Assembly: GCA_903884105.1 (NCBI GenBank) | Contig: CAISDJ010000096.1 | Location: 1-64,000 of the forward strand | Length of the DNA: 64,000 nucleotides | Direction of reading: 5' to 3' | From: an uncultured Pseudomonadota bacterium | GTDB taxonomy: Bacteria > Pseudomonadota > Gammaproteobacteria > Steroidobacterales > Steroidobacteraceae | In this document: in pieces, positions 1 to 9,915 of the stretch | Position numbering within the stretch: position 1 is the stretch's first letter | How the letters are laid out: each line of letters begins with the position of its first letter | Translations under genes and position numbers: made by a program | The notes under the pieces: generated by a model | Told to the model about the DNA's origin: nothing | What the model saw: only the letters and a program-made list of their open reading frames with translations | Databases searched by the model: none

Positions 1-381
1 CGCCTTGTACGAGCCATACAGCATCGCGCGGAACATGTGCAGGTAGACTACGATGAAGAAGGCCGACGCGCCGGTGGAATGCATGTACCGGATCAGCCAG
101 CCCCACTCGACGTCACGCATGATGTACTCAACCGAAGCAAAGGCCTCGGCTGCGGACGGCTTGTAATTCATCGTCAGGAAAATGCCGGTGACGATCTGCA
201 GGACCAGCACGACCAGTGCGAGCGAGCCGAAGTAGTACCAGAAATTGAAATTCTTGGGCGCGTAGTACTCCGAAACGTGCTCCTTCCACATCTTCGTCAT
301 CGGGAAACGCGCATCGATCCACGCGGTCAACGCGGTCATCTTCGTCCCTGCCTGGTCATAGACGTTCTGCGGTGCGCTCAT
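1..381 (-). CDS. petB: Cytochrome b of the bc1 complex, N-terminal part (truncated by window edge)
   Basis: Membrane subunit of ubiquinol:cytochrome c reductase, which carries the two b hemes and the quinol sites. 127 codons are visible from an ATG at 381; the rest lies beyond base 1. After a short amphipathic start (MSAPQNVYDQ) there is a first membrane helix (about residues 47-68). The conserved heme-ligand histidines follow in YMHSTGAS and in YLHMFRAMLYGSYK, the classic cytochrome b signature. The gene begins 2 bases after the petA stop codon, as in the standard petABC operon, so cytochrome c1 (petC) is expected just outside the window. Identification is firm. Confidence 0.96.
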   Translation of the reverse strand, partial: MSAPQNVYDQAGTKMTALTAWIDARFPMTKMWKEHVSEYYAPKNFNFWYYFGSLALVVLVLQIVTGIFLTMNYKPSAAEAFASVEYIMRDVEWGWLIRYMHSTGASAFFIVVYLHMFRAMLYGSYKA

Positions 382-383
382 GG

Positions 384-995
384 TCATGCTGCTCCCGTGT
401 CGGAACCGATCAGCAGGCGGGTATCGGCAAGGAACTGATACGGCGGCACACGCAGGTTCGTGGGAGCGGGGACGTCCTTGAATACGCGACCGGAGAGATC
501 GAACTTGGAACCGTGGCAAGGGCAATAGAAACCGCCAGGCCAGGTGGCACCGAGCTCGGCGTCGGCCGGCTCGAAGCGGTTGATCGGGGCACAGCCCAAG
601 TGCGTGCAGACGCCGACCAGCACGAGGTACTCGGGCTTGACGGAGCGGGTCTCGTTCTTCGCGTAGTCGGGCTGCTCGGAGTCGGCAGACTCCGGATCAC
701 GGAGGGCACTGACGTTCTTGGCCAGCATGGCCAGCATCTCGGGCGTGCGGCGGACGATATAGATGGCCTGACCGCGCCACTCGACCTTGAGGATGGCGCC
801 AGGCTCAAGCTTGGCGATGTCGACCTCGACCGGCGCACCGAGCGCTTGTGCTCGGGCGCTCGGTTGCCAGGAAGACAGGAACGGCACGGCAGTAAACGCG
901 GCGCCCGCAAGACCGGTGACGGTGGTGGCGACGAGCAGAAAGTGGCGCCTGCCACCATTCATACCCTCGTCCAAGGCTTTAGCTTCTACACTCAT
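384..995 (-). CDS. petA: Rieske iron-sulfur subunit of the cytochrome bc1 complex
   Basis: 203 aa. Carries electrons from quinol to cytochrome c1 through a [2Fe-2S] cluster on the periplasmic side. The two Rieske boxes are intact: CTHLGC (C130, H132, C135) and CPCHGS (C158, C160, H161). By family analogy C130/H132/C158/H161 bind the cluster and C135-C160 form the disulfide. The N-terminus has a twin-arginine motif (GGRRHFLL, R16-R17) before a single hydrophobic anchor at about 18-40, consistent with Tat export. First gene of petABC; petB starts 2 bases downstream. A TATAAT-like element lies about 180 bases upstream. Confidence 0.97.
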   Translation of the reverse strand: MSVEAKALDEGMNGGRRHFLLVATTVTGLAGAAFTAVPFLSSWQPSARAQALGAPVEVDIAKLEPGAILKVEWRGQAIYIVRRTPEMLAMLAKNVSALRDPESADSEQPDYAKNETRSVKPEYLVLVGVCTHLGCAPINRFEPADAELGATWPGGFYCPCHGSKFDLSGRVFKDVPAPTNLRVPPYQFLADTRLLIGSDTGAA

Positions 996-1426
996 CAGAA
1001 CATTCTCCGGAAGGCCCCATTCCGCACTGAATCCGCCCTTGGGGTTCGACGTCGCCAGGGACCTTGCCCTTGCCGAGGCCGCACCTCAATCAGGGGTTAC
1101 CCGCAACGAGCTGGTCAGCCAAGGCCACGCGGCTCCCCAGCATCACCCAAGGCTCCAAAGATTCACGGAATTACGCATTATACACACATCGAACGGCGCT
1201 CTTTGAAGCCCGATTTCTGCTGCTGCCGGAGCGTGCGGTATCCGGGCTCGGCACACAGCATCCCGTCGCAAACCCGAAGGCAGCGAATCCGGCGCGGCGC
1301 CGGGCGCAAAGCAGGAATGGAGTGAATGGGATCCTCTGAATTAACCCATCCATGCCGGGCTTGCGTCTCCAGTTCAAGCGGGTCCTCACTAACGCATCTG
1401 CAGTACCGGATAGTCCCGGCTATTGC
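996..1426. other. 431-bp intergenic region between petA and murA, with a petABC promoter candidate
   Basis: I see no convincing gene here. On the minus strand a perfect TATAAT lies at 1177-1182 with a weak -35 (TTCAAA, 1202-1207, 19-bp spacing), a plausible petABC promoter with a leader of about 180 bases. At 1329-1346 a lone sequence starting GGATCCTCTGAATTAACC resembles the ends of the mobile elements found after mgtE and hemL, but no matching inverted end was found nearby. Confidence 0.4.
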
Positions 1427-2752
<1,326 letters not shown>

Positions 2753-2998
2753 TCAGGTGCCCTGGCTTGCCTGCCATTCTTCAGGCGTCTGCGCCTGGAT
2801 ACTCAAGGCATGGATATCGCGGCCCATCAACTGTCCCAGCGTCCCGTATACGAGCTGGTGCCGCGCGATCATCCGCTTGCCTGCAAACTGCGGCGCGACA
2901 ATCACGGCTGCAAAATGCGTGTTGTCGTCCGACTGCACCCGTACGCGGGCGCCGGGCAGGCCGGCCTCGATCAATTGCTGGACGGATTGGGCATTCAT
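2753..2998 (-). CDS. ibaG: BolA/IbaG family iron-sulfur stress protein
   Basis: 81 aa from the ATG at 2998; an upstream in-frame TTG would add four residues (MTPP) but is a weaker start. BolA-fold proteins pair with monothiol glutaredoxins and take part in Fe-S or acid-stress biology. The conserved histidine region MIARHQLVYGTLG, and the family's closing segment IHALSIQAQTPEEW, are visible. Position directly before murA supports IbaG (formerly YrbA) rather than classical BolA. It is divergent from kdsD, with about 200 bases between. Confidence 0.9.
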   Translation of the reverse strand: MNAQSVQQLIEAGLPGARVRVQSDDNTHFAAVIVAPQFAGKRMIARHQLVYGTLGQLMGRDIHALSIQAQTPEEWQASQGT

Positions 2999-3195
2999 GG
3001 GGGGCGTCAAGGCTGCGGGAGAATCGGGGTCGCCATCTTAGCAGGATGCCGCGCCGCCCTTTGCCGGCGTTGCGGTCCCTGGGGCCAAGATTGGCCAACC
3101 CAGGCAGGAGACTTCGATTCTCCTTGATTCTCCTTAAGACGCGGTATCATCGCTACCTGCCATCCCGATCCGGAATGCCGTCCCTTGTACACCCC

Positions 3196-4179
3196 ATGAA
3201 CCCAATGCCGGACCCCACACGACTGCTGGATCGCGGCCGCAAGGTACTGGCCACCGAGGCCGCTGCGGTCGCGGAGCTCGCACCGCGTCTCGGCCCCGGC
3301 TTCATCGAGGCATGCCGCCTGATCCTCGCGTGCGATGGCCGGGTGGTCGTCACTGGCATGGGCAAGTCCGGGCATATCGCCAACAAGATCGCCGCCACGT
3401 TTGCGAGCACGGGCACTCCTTCCTTCTTCGTCCATCCAGCCGAGGCAAGCCACGGCGACATCGGCATGATTACGCGACGGGACGTGGTAGTGGCGCTGTC
3501 GAATTCGGGCGAGACGGAAGAACTGGCCCGGATCCTGCCCGTCATCAAGCGCATCGATACCCCGCTGATTGCGCTGACCGGCCGCGCGAACTCAACGCTC
3601 GGGCGCGCAGCGAACGTAGTGCTGGACGTCAGCGTCGCCGAAGAGGCGTGCCCACTGAACCTCGCGCCCACCGCCAGCACCACGGCGGCGCTCGCGATGG
3701 GCGATGCGCTCGCGGTCGGGGTCCTTGAAGCCCGGGGCTTTACCGAACAGGATTTCGCGCTGTCCCATCCAGGGGGGAGCCTCGGCAGACGCCTGCTGCT
3801 GCACGTCGCTGACGTCATGCGGACCGGGGACGGCCTGCCTCACGTCCGCCCGGAAGCACCGCTCAAGGAAGGCCTGCTGGAAATGAGCCGTAAAGGCCTT
3901 GGCATGACCACGGTCATCGACGAAGGCCACAAACTGCTTGGTGTGTTCACGGACGGCGACTTGAGGCGCGTCCTGGACCGGACGCTCGATCTGAGCGGTA
4001 CGACCATGCGCGAAGTGATGACGGCGCAACCCAAGGCCGCGCAGCCCCGCATGCTGGCAGCCGAAGCGGTGCACCTGATGGAGACATACCGGATCACCGC
4101 CCTGCCCGTCGTGGACGACAACAACGTGGTCGTCGGCGCCGTGAACGTCCATGACCTCTTCCGCGCTGGCGTGATGTGA
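3196..4179 (+). CDS. kdsD: D-arabinose 5-phosphate isomerase (KdsD)
   Basis: 327 aa from the ATG at 3196. An in-frame ATG at 3175 would add seven residues; the shorter form matches E. coli KdsD in length. Converts ribulose 5-phosphate to arabinose 5-phosphate, the precursor of Kdo for LPS. An N-terminal SIS sugar-isomerase domain (about 40-185) has GMGKSGHIANK, HPAEASHGDIG and LSNSGETEEL. Two CBS domains follow (about 205-325). First gene of the kdsDC-lptCAB-rpoN run; the gap to kdsC is 4 bases. Confidence 0.96.
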   Translation: MNPMPDPTRLLDRGRKVLATEAAAVAELAPRLGPGFIEACRLILACDGRVVVTGMGKSGHIANKIAATFASTGTPSFFVHPAEASHGDIGMITRRDVVVALSNSGETEELARILPVIKRIDTPLIALTGRANSTLGRAANVVLDVSVAEEACPLNLAPTASTTAALAMGDALAVGVLEARGFTEQDFALSHPGGSLGRRLLLHVADVMRTGDGLPHVRPEAPLKEGLLEMSRKGLGMTTVIDEGHKLLGVFTDGDLRRVLDRTLDLSGTTMREVMTAQPKAAQPRMLAAEAVHLMETYRITALPVVDDNNVVVGAVNVHDLFRAGVM

Positions 4180-4183
4180 AATC

Positions 4184-4690
4184 GTGGCGGATACCCCCCA
4201 ACAGCGTGCCGCCGACATCCGCCTGCTGGTGCTGGACGTCGATGGCGTCCTTACGGACGGACGGCTTTACTTCTCTCCCCGGGGCGAGGAGCTGAAAGTC
4301 TTTCATGTGCGGGATGGGGCCGGCATCGTCCAGGTGCTGCGAGCAGGGATCGCCGTGGCCGTGATTTCAGGCAGGGACTCGCGCGCCGTTGAACGTCGCA
4401 TGACTGAACTCGGCGTCAGCTGGGTCAGGCAAGGTGTAAGCGACAAGCTGGCAAGCCTGCGCGAGCTGCTCGACATCCTGGGACTCGGCCCCCAGGCCGT
4501 CGCCTGCATCGGGGACGACACACCGGATGTGCCGCTGCTGGCGAACGCGCGGCTCGGTGTTGCAGTCGCGGACGCGCACGCGGCCGTGCGCGAACAGGCC
4601 CACTACGTGACGCGACTACCCGGCGGCCAGGGTGCCGTGCGCGAAGTCTGCGACCTGATCCTGGCCTCGCGTGGAGCTGCCCACTCGTGA
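4184..4690 (+). CDS. kdsC: Kdo 8-phosphate phosphatase (KdsC)
   Basis: 168 aa with a GTG start 4 bases after kdsD. HAD-family phosphatase that dephosphorylates Kdo 8-phosphate. The nucleophile motif LDVDGVLTDG (D18 and D20), the second-motif serine in VISGRDS and the acidic GDDTPDVPLL motif are present. It has no cap domain, typical of C0-type KdsC. Its stop overlaps the lptC GTG start (GTGA), implying translational coupling. With kdsD, waaA and kdkA in the same window it forms part of the Kdo pathway. Confidence 0.96.
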   Translation: MADTPQQRAADIRLLVLDVDGVLTDGRLYFSPRGEELKVFHVRDGAGIVQVLRAGIAVAVISGRDSRAVERRMTELGVSWVRQGVSDKLASLRELLDILGLGPQAVACIGDDTPDVPLLANARLGVAVADAHAAVREQAHYVTRLPGGQGAVREVCDLILASRGAAHS

Positions 4691-5241
4691 GCGGAATCAG
4701 CTGGAAATGGGTCTGGATGACGGGGCTGATCGCTGCGGCCATCGCGAGCTATGGCGTACTGATCCACTCACCTGACGGTGGAACGGCGACGGCGCAACGT
4801 CCGGTGCAGCCCGGCTACTATCTCAAGGACGCGACGCTGACGATCACGCAGCCGGACGGCAGTGAACGGATGAAGCTCGTCGCGGACCGCATCGACGAAC
4901 AGGTTGCCGACAAGAGTTACAGTGTGCAGGGCGTTCGCATGGGCTATCACACTGCACCCGGCGGTCTGTGGACGCTGCGCGCCGATACGGCGGCAGTTCC
5001 AGCCAATCTGGCTACCGTCGAGTTCAACGGCAACGTTGAGGTGCGCAGTGGCAAATCCGCGGACTCGGGTGTCATCCGTACCACCGCGCTCACGCTCGAC
5101 TTGACGGACAATATCGCGCATACGGCGCAACCGGTGACGATCGAATTCGCCGGACAGCGATTGAATGCCACCGGGCTCAAGGCAGACCTGAAGCAAGAAA
5201 CGTTGCAGCTCAAATCCGGGGTCAATGGACGCTTTGAATAA
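4687..5241 (+). CDS. lptC: LPS export ABC transporter periplasmic protein LptC
   Basis: 184 aa, GTG start overlapping the kdsC stop. Bitopic inner-membrane protein of the LptB2FGC extractor, which passes LPS to LptA. One membrane helix near the N-terminus (WVWMTGLIAAAIASYGVLI) is followed by a beta-jellyroll periplasmic domain (about 40-184) with features such as YYLKDATLTITQPDG. The 3' end overlaps lptA by 17 bases. Similarity is recognised from fold pattern and gene order, as LptC sequences are divergent. Confidence 0.93.
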   Translation: MSGISWKWVWMTGLIAAAIASYGVLIHSPDGGTATAQRPVQPGYYLKDATLTITQPDGSERMKLVADRIDEQVADKSYSVQGVRMGYHTAPGGLWTLRADTAAVPANLATVEFNGNVEVRSGKSADSGVIRTTALTLDLTDNIAHTAQPVTIEFAGQRLNATGLKADLKQETLQLKSGVNGRFE

Positions 5242-5890
5242 CATCAGGCCATTCCGACGCGCCCTTGCGCTGGCCATGACGACCGGTGTCCTCGCCTGCC
5301 TGATGTCGGCCGGCCAGGCCGTACGCGCTGCGACCCTGACGGATGCAACGAAGCCAATTTCCCTCGATGCCGCATCGTCCGACTTCGACTACCGCAACAA
5401 CCTGCTGACCTTCCGCAAGGTGCGCATTGCCCAGGCAGGCATGTCGGTGGAAGCCGATGACGCGACCGCGACCGGCCTCGATTTCGAGAATAGCGAGTGG
5501 AAGTTCGTGGGTTCCGTTCACATCCGCATGCCGAACGGGCTGCTGGACTCTGACTCGGCGACGATCACCTTCCGCAGCAACCAGATTACCACCGCGAAGA
5601 TCGAGGGCTCTCCCGCTGCTTTCCAGCAGCAGCGCGTCGAACAGCAGGTCGCGCGTGGCCGGGCGGGGACCATCGAGTACGACGTCAGACGCGGAACCAT
5701 CGAGCTCAGGGACAAGGCCTGGCTTTCGGACGGCAAGAACGAGATCACGGGGCAGACGCTCGTCTATGACATGGCAAAGGAGCGCGTGATCGCGAATCCC
5801 GGAGAGCAGGATCCGGGCGGAGTCAGCATCACGATCAACCCTCGCTCGCTGACGCCTCCCAAGGTGCCAGCACCGGGTCCAGCTCCATGA
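5225..5890 (+). CDS. lptA: LPS transport periplasmic bridge protein LptA
   Basis: 221 aa. Forms the periplasmic bridge that carries LPS from LptC to LptD. A signal peptide is visible (hydrophobic segment about 13-30, likely cleavage after AVRAA), then the OstA beta-jellyroll with [17 protein letters not shown] and the internal [20 protein letters not shown] stretch. The C-terminus is a short Pro-rich tail. It overlaps lptC at its start and lptB by 4 bases (ATGA) at its end, so the three are clearly co-translated. Confidence 0.95.
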   Translation: MDALNNIRPFRRALALAMTTGVLACLMSAGQAVRAATLTDATKPISLDAASSDFDYRNNLLTFRKVRIAQAGMSVEADDATATGLDFENSEWKFVGSVHIRMPNGLLDSDSATITFRSNQITTAKIEGSPAAFQQQRVEQQVARGRAGTIEYDVRRGTIELRDKAWLSDGKNEITGQTLVYDMAKERVIANPGEQDPGGVSITINPRSLTPPKVPAPGPAP

Positions 5891-6612
5891 GTCGCCTTGC
5901 CGTCGCCGGACTCGCCAAGCGCTACAAGTCCCGTCAGGTCGTCAAGGATCTTTCACTCGAGGTGTCGAGCGGCGAAGTGGTCGGCCTGCTGGGTCCGAAC
6001 GGCGCCGGCAAGACAACGGCTTTTTACATGATCGTCGGCCTGATCCCTTGCGACCAGGGCACGATCTTCCTGGATGATGAGAACCTCACGCGGCAGCCCA
6101 TGCACCGTCGAGCGAAAAAGGGCCTCGGCTACCTGCCGCAGGAGGCGTCCGTCTTCAGGCAACTTTCCGTCGAGGACAACATCCGGGCCATCCTGGAAGT
6201 CTGCCCGCCCCAAAAGGGCACGACGCAGGACCAGGCGCTCGAGTCGCTGCTCGAGGAACTGCATATCGGGCACATCAGGCACTCGCTGGGACAAAGCCTG
6301 TCGGGCGGAGAGCGCCGCCGGGTCGAAATCGCCCGGGCACTGGCCGCCAATCCGCGCTTCATCCTGCTAGATGAGCCCTTCGCCGGCGTCGACCCGATCT
6401 CGGTGATCGACATCCAGCGCATCATTCGGCACCTAAGTACCCGGAATATCGGGGTATTGATCACTGACCACAACGTACGCGAGACGCTCGGCATCTGCAG
6501 CCGGGCCTACATCGTCAGCAACGGCTCCCTGATTGCGTCCGGATCTGCGGATGAAATCCTTGCCAATCAGGAGGTCCGTGAGGTGTACTTGGGTCAGGAT
6601 TTCAGACTCTAG
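5887..6612 (+). CDS. lptB: LPS export ABC transporter ATPase LptB
   Basis: 241 aa, the usual length. Cytoplasmic ATPase that drives LPS extraction with LptF/LptG. Walker [10 protein letters not shown] (36-44), ABC signature [15 protein letters not shown], Walker [14 protein letters not shown] and the switch histidine in [11 protein letters not shown] are intact. Starts in an ATGA overlap with lptA. rpoN follows about 95 bases later. Confidence 0.98.
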   Translation: MSRLAVAGLAKRYKSRQVVKDLSLEVSSGEVVGLLGPNGAGKTTAFYMIVGLIPCDQGTIFLDDENLTRQPMHRRAKKGLGYLPQEASVFRQLSVEDNIRAILEVCPPQKGTTQDQALESLLEELHIGHIRHSLGQSLSGGERRRVEIARALAANPRFILLDEPFAGVDPISVIDIQRIIRHLSTRNIGVLITDHNVRETLGICSRAYIVSNGSLIASGSADEILANQEVREVYLGQDFRL

Positions 6613-6706
6613 AGTCTTCGTTGCACACGGCATCCGGCCGGTGCACAGGCAGGCAATAGCCCAAGGCCCGGTGACCTCCTCCCGGCGGACTACCATTCTT
6701 CAGAAG

Positions 6707-8173
6707 ATGCTCAAGCCGGCCCTCCAGCTAAAACTCGGTCAGCAGCTCACGATGACGCCCCAGTTGCAGCAGGCGATTCGCCTGTTGCAACTCCCTGTTC
6801 TGGAATTGCAGGCCCAGATCCGGGAAGCCCTCGAGTCCAACGTGATGCTCGAGGCCGAGGACGAAACTGCGGTCATCGAGACCGCGGAACCCCGCGAACC
6901 CACTTTCGAGCAATACGACCAGGGCGTCGAAGCCACGGCCGTTGCGGAAACGCCGCCGGAACAGCAGGTTGACGTAGCCGACGATTCCGATTGGGGCGAC
7001 GCGCCCATCACTGGCCCCTCGGAAACCCCGTGGTCAGGGGACGACGGCCGCTCCCAGGAGTTCGCCGATTCAAAGGGCGAGACCCTCCACGACCACCTGC
7101 TCTGGCAGCTCGGCCTTGCCCACCTTGGCGATCGCGACATGAAGATCGGCGCCGCGATCATTGACGCCGTCAACGATGATGGCTACATCACCGAACACCT
7201 CGAGGAGATCGCAGGCAACCTGCAGCCGGAGATCATCGCGAATGTCGCGGATATCGAGCGCGTGCTCATGCACGTCCAGGCCATGGATCCCGCTGGCGTG
7301 GGCGCCCGCTCCGTCGCGGAGTGCCTGCGCCTGCAACTGCAGCAGATGGACCCGGAAGTCCCCGGGCGCGACATCGCACTCGCCATCGCCGAGCAGTATC
7401 TCGATCAGGTAGCCGAGCAGCAGTACGCACTGCTCAGACGCCAGCTCAAGGTCAGCGAGGAAGAACTTGCAGATGCCCTGGCACTGGTCCGTGCGTGCCA
7501 GCCACGTCCGGGGTCGAGCATCCATTCAGTCCCCTCGGAATACATCGTCCCCGATGTCTTCATCCGCCGTACTGAGAACGGCTGGATCGTCGAAATCAAC
7601 CCCGCAAGTCTGCCACGCATCCGCGTCAACCAGAGCTATGCGAACCTGATCGGGCGATCCTCCGACCATTCGATGCTGCGCACGCAGCTGCAGGAAGCCC
7701 GCTGGCTGATCCGCAGCCTCGAGATCCGCAACGAAACGCTGCTCAAGGTCGCCCGCTCCATCGTGCAGCGGCAGGCCGCGTTCCTGGATTTCGGCGATGA
7801 ACACATGCAGCCAATGATCCTCAAGGACGTCGCGGAGGCCATCGAGATGCACGAGTCGACGATCTCGCGCGTCACCACGAACAAGTACATGCACACGCCA
7901 CGCGGTGTGTTCGAGTTCCGTTACTTCTTTTCAAGCCACGTGGCGGGCGCCGGCGGCACCGAACTGTCTTCGACGGCCATCCGCGCGAAGATCCGCAAGC
8001 TCGTCGCTGGGGAACTCGGCGACAAGCCGCTGTCCGACAGCCGCATCGCGGAGATCCTGTCGGAGGAAGGCATCCAGGTTGCCAGACGCACTATCGCCAA
8101 GTATCGCGAAGCCCTGGGGATTCCGCCGTCAAGCGAGCGCAAGCGCAACGCAGGACGGGGCCATTCGATGTAG
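6707..8173 (+). CDS. rpoN: RNA polymerase sigma-54 factor (RpoN)
   Basis: 488 aa from the ATG at 6707, chosen because MLKPALQLKLGQQLTMTPQ matches the conserved sigma-54 N-terminus; the open frame runs further upstream without family similarity. Region I (glutamine/leucine-rich, 1-50), an acidic region II (about 55-120), the core-binding region III and the C-terminal DNA-binding part with the RpoN box (ARRTIAKYRE) are all visible. It recognises GG-N10-GC promoters and needs an activator ATPase. Follows lptB as in most gammaproteobacteria. Confidence 0.98.
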   Translation: MLKPALQLKLGQQLTMTPQLQQAIRLLQLPVLELQAQIREALESNVMLEAEDETAVIETAEPREPTFEQYDQGVEATAVAETPPEQQVDVADDSDWGDAPITGPSETPWSGDDGRSQEFADSKGETLHDHLLWQLGLAHLGDRDMKIGAAIIDAVNDDGYITEHLEEIAGNLQPEIIANVADIERVLMHVQAMDPAGVGARSVAECLRLQLQQMDPEVPGRDIALAIAEQYLDQVAEQQYALLRRQLKVSEEELADALALVRACQPRPGSSIHSVPSEYIVPDVFIRRTENGWIVEINPASLPRIRVNQSYANLIGRSSDHSMLRTQLQEARWLIRSLEIRNETLLKVARSIVQRQAAFLDFGDEHMQPMILKDVAEAIEMHESTISRVTTNKYMHTPRGVFEFRYFFSSHVAGAGGTELSSTAIRAKIRKLVAGELGDKPLSDSRIAEILSEEGIQVARRTIAKYREALGIPPSSERKRNAGRGHSM

Positions 8174-8267
8174 ATTTGCACGCAGAGTTTCCTGAAAGCC
8201 GGCATTCGAGTCTTCCAGTTGGCCGGCCTCACATCGCCTGACCGACAATGATCTTAAGGAGAGGCAC

Positions 8268-8591
8268 ATGCAATTGAATGTCACGGGTCACCATGTTGAA
8301 GTCACGCCCGCGCTGAAGGACTACGTCTCCCGGAAACTGGACCGGATCGTGAGGCATTCCGACCAGGTCATCGACGTCCACTGCATCCTGACCGTGGAAA
8401 AACTGCGCCACAAGGCGGAGGCCAAGGTGCTGCTGAACGGCGGTACGGTCTTCGCCGATGCGACCGAAGAAAACATGTATGCCGCCATTGACGCGCTGGC
8501 CGACAAGCTCGACCGTGGCGTGAAGAAGCACAAGGAAAAACTCGGTGATCACCACGCCGATGAAGCCCAAAAGATGACCAGGACCCTCTAA
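8268..8591 (+). CDS. hpf: Ribosome hibernation promoting factor, short form
   Basis: 107 aa. Binds the 30S decoding region and promotes 100S ribosome dimers in stationary phase. The fold signature MQLNVTGHHVEVTPALKDYV, the basic RKLDRIVRH segment and the closing AAIDALADKLDRGVKKHKEK identify the short HPF/YhbH type, without the long C-terminal dimerisation domain. A strong AAGGAG Shine-Dalgarno sits 7-8 bases before the ATG. Its stop codon lies 8 bases before a heptamer repeat array. Confidence 0.96.
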   Translation: MQLNVTGHHVEVTPALKDYVSRKLDRIVRHSDQVIDVHCILTVEKLRHKAEAKVLLNGGTVFADATEENMYAAIDALADKLDRGVKKHKEKLGDHHADEAQKMTRTL

Positions 8592-8599
8592 GGGAGACT

Positions 8600-8743
8600 G
8601 TGACCGGTGACCGGTGACCGGTGGCCAGTGGTCGGTGATAATCAAGATCCGGGGTTCCGTGGCTCGGGCGTTCCGACCACCGACTACCGATCACTGACCC
8701 CCGACCACCGACCACCGACTACCGATCACTGACCACCCATCAC
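8600..8743. repeat. Heptamer tandem array, inverted arms, hpf-rapZ gap (GTGACCG / CGACCAC type)
   Basis: Left arm 8600-8641 is six consecutive 7-mers (GTGACCG three times, then GTGGCCA, GTGGTCG, GTGATAA). Right arm 8674-8743 is ten 7-mers (CGACCAC, CGACTAC, CGATCAC, TGACCCC, CGACCAC, CGACCAC and so on). The right-arm unit is the reverse complement of the left-arm unit, so the arms can fold over a spacer of about 32 bases. The right arm ends one base before the rapZ ATG and leaves no purine-rich Shine-Dalgarno sequence there. Directly read from the sequence. Confidence 0.95.
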
Positions 8744-8744
8744 C

Positions 8745-9617
8745 ATGCGCCTAGTCATCGTTAGTGGACTGTCGGGTTCGGGCAAGAGCGTGGCGCTGCA
8801 CATGCTCGAAGACCTGGGTTACTACTGCGTCGACAACATCCCGGCCGGCTTGCTGCCGATGTTCATTGCGCACACGGTGCGTTCGAACGAGCCTTCCTAC
8901 CAGTTGACGGCAATCGGCGTCGATGCCCGCAACCAGCCAGCCGAAATCGCTTCGGTTCCGCAATTGCTGTCGGAACTGAAACGCAGTGGTCTCGACTGCG
9001 AGGTGATCTTCCTGCGGGCCGAAGAAGAGTCATTGCTCAAGCGCTACAGCGAAACCCGCCGCCGGCATCCGCTGAGCAGGGAAGGCCTCGGGCTGGCGGA
9101 AGCCATCCGGCTGGAACGGCAACTGCTCGATCCGATCGCGAATGCCGCGGACCTTGTGATCGATACCACTCGCACCAGCATCCACGGGCTGCGTGAGTTG
9201 ATGCGGCAACGGGTCGGCGCCCGCTCGGTCGGACGCCTGTCGATCCTGTTCGAGTCGTTCGCTTACCGGCATGGCCTGCCTGGCGATGCGGACTTCGTGT
9301 TCGATGTCCGGGCGCTGCCGAATCCGCACTGGGAACCCGCCCTGCAGCACCAGACCGGTCGCGATCCCGCCGTCATTGAATTCTTCGATAAACATGCCCA
9401 GGTCACACGCATGTTCGAGGACATCACGCGGTTCCTCGATCACTGGATCCCGGAATTCGAAAGTTCGAACCGGAGTTACCTCACTGTCGCCGTCGGCTGC
9501 ACGGGCGGACAGCATCGGTCCGTGTACCTCGTGGAACGACTGGCTGCCCATTTTTCGGGGAAATATCCCTCGGTCCTGGCGAAGCACCAGGTCGTCGGTA
9601 GCGCTCCCAGGGCTTAA
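8745..9617 (+). CDS. rapZ: RNase adapter protein RapZ (nucleotide-binding, YvcJ family)
   Basis: 290 aa. In E. coli this protein senses glucosamine 6-phosphate and guides RNase E to the small RNA GlmZ. The N-terminal P-loop GLSGSGKS (8-15) and the conserved C-terminal part (GCTGGQHRSVYLVERLA) are present. Normally ptsN lies between hpf and rapZ and npr follows; neither is present here, and the hpf-rapZ gap is filled by heptamer repeats. No Shine-Dalgarno is visible before the ATG because the repeat runs up to it. Confidence 0.96.
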   Translation: MRLVIVSGLSGSGKSVALHMLEDLGYYCVDNIPAGLLPMFIAHTVRSNEPSYQLTAIGVDARNQPAEIASVPQLLSELKRSGLDCEVIFLRAEEESLLKRYSETRRRHPLSREGLGLAEAIRLERQLLDPIANAADLVIDTTRTSIHGLRELMRQRVGARSVGRLSILFESFAYRHGLPGDADFVFDVRALPNPHWEPALQHQTGRDPAVIEFFDKHAQVTRMFEDITRFLDHWIPEFESSNRSYLTVAVGCTGGQHRSVYLVERLAAHFSGKYPSVLAKHQVVGSAPRA

Positions 9618-9915
9618 GCCGGGGACACGGTGGCTCCGCTTCGGCGACCGGTGCCTTTCATCGGCTGGTAACAGGTTGATGCAAGAGTCTGTCCATGGCT
9701 TTTGCATCTGCAGCTGGGGAAAAGCGAAGGTTTAGTCGGCTCCCGCAATCGACGCGCTGAAACTCGTCGCAAGCCCAAGGCGTCCGTGCCTCGGAACATC
9801 AGGGTGCCGCAAAGGATTTTGCATCACCCTGCTGACCGTCGTTACACTGCGCGCCGCCCCCGATCGTCAGGACTTCCGCCATCGTGGAAGCTCGCCACCC
9901 GAATCCGGCCCTCCC
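9618..9915. other. 298-bp gap between rapZ and mgtE holding two strong hairpins
   Basis: No credible coding region. Hairpin 1: GATGCAAGAG (9678-9687) pairs with CTTTTGCATC (9699-9708), 10 pairs including one G-U, loop of 11. Hairpin 2: CAGGGTG (9800-9806) pairs with CACCCTG (9825-9831), with an inner stem GCAAA (9809-9813)/TTTGC (9818-9822) and a GGAT loop. Both 3' arms contain TTTTGCATC. No T-tract follows either, so they are not plain intrinsic terminators. The second lies 84 bases before mgtE and could belong to its leader; I could not match it to a known Mg2+ riboswitch. Confidence 0.5.

Noticed and set aside
9618-9915. Mg2+ riboswitch (M-box) before mgtE
   Set aside because: The hairpins do not show the M-box conserved core, and the region is probably too short and arranged differently.
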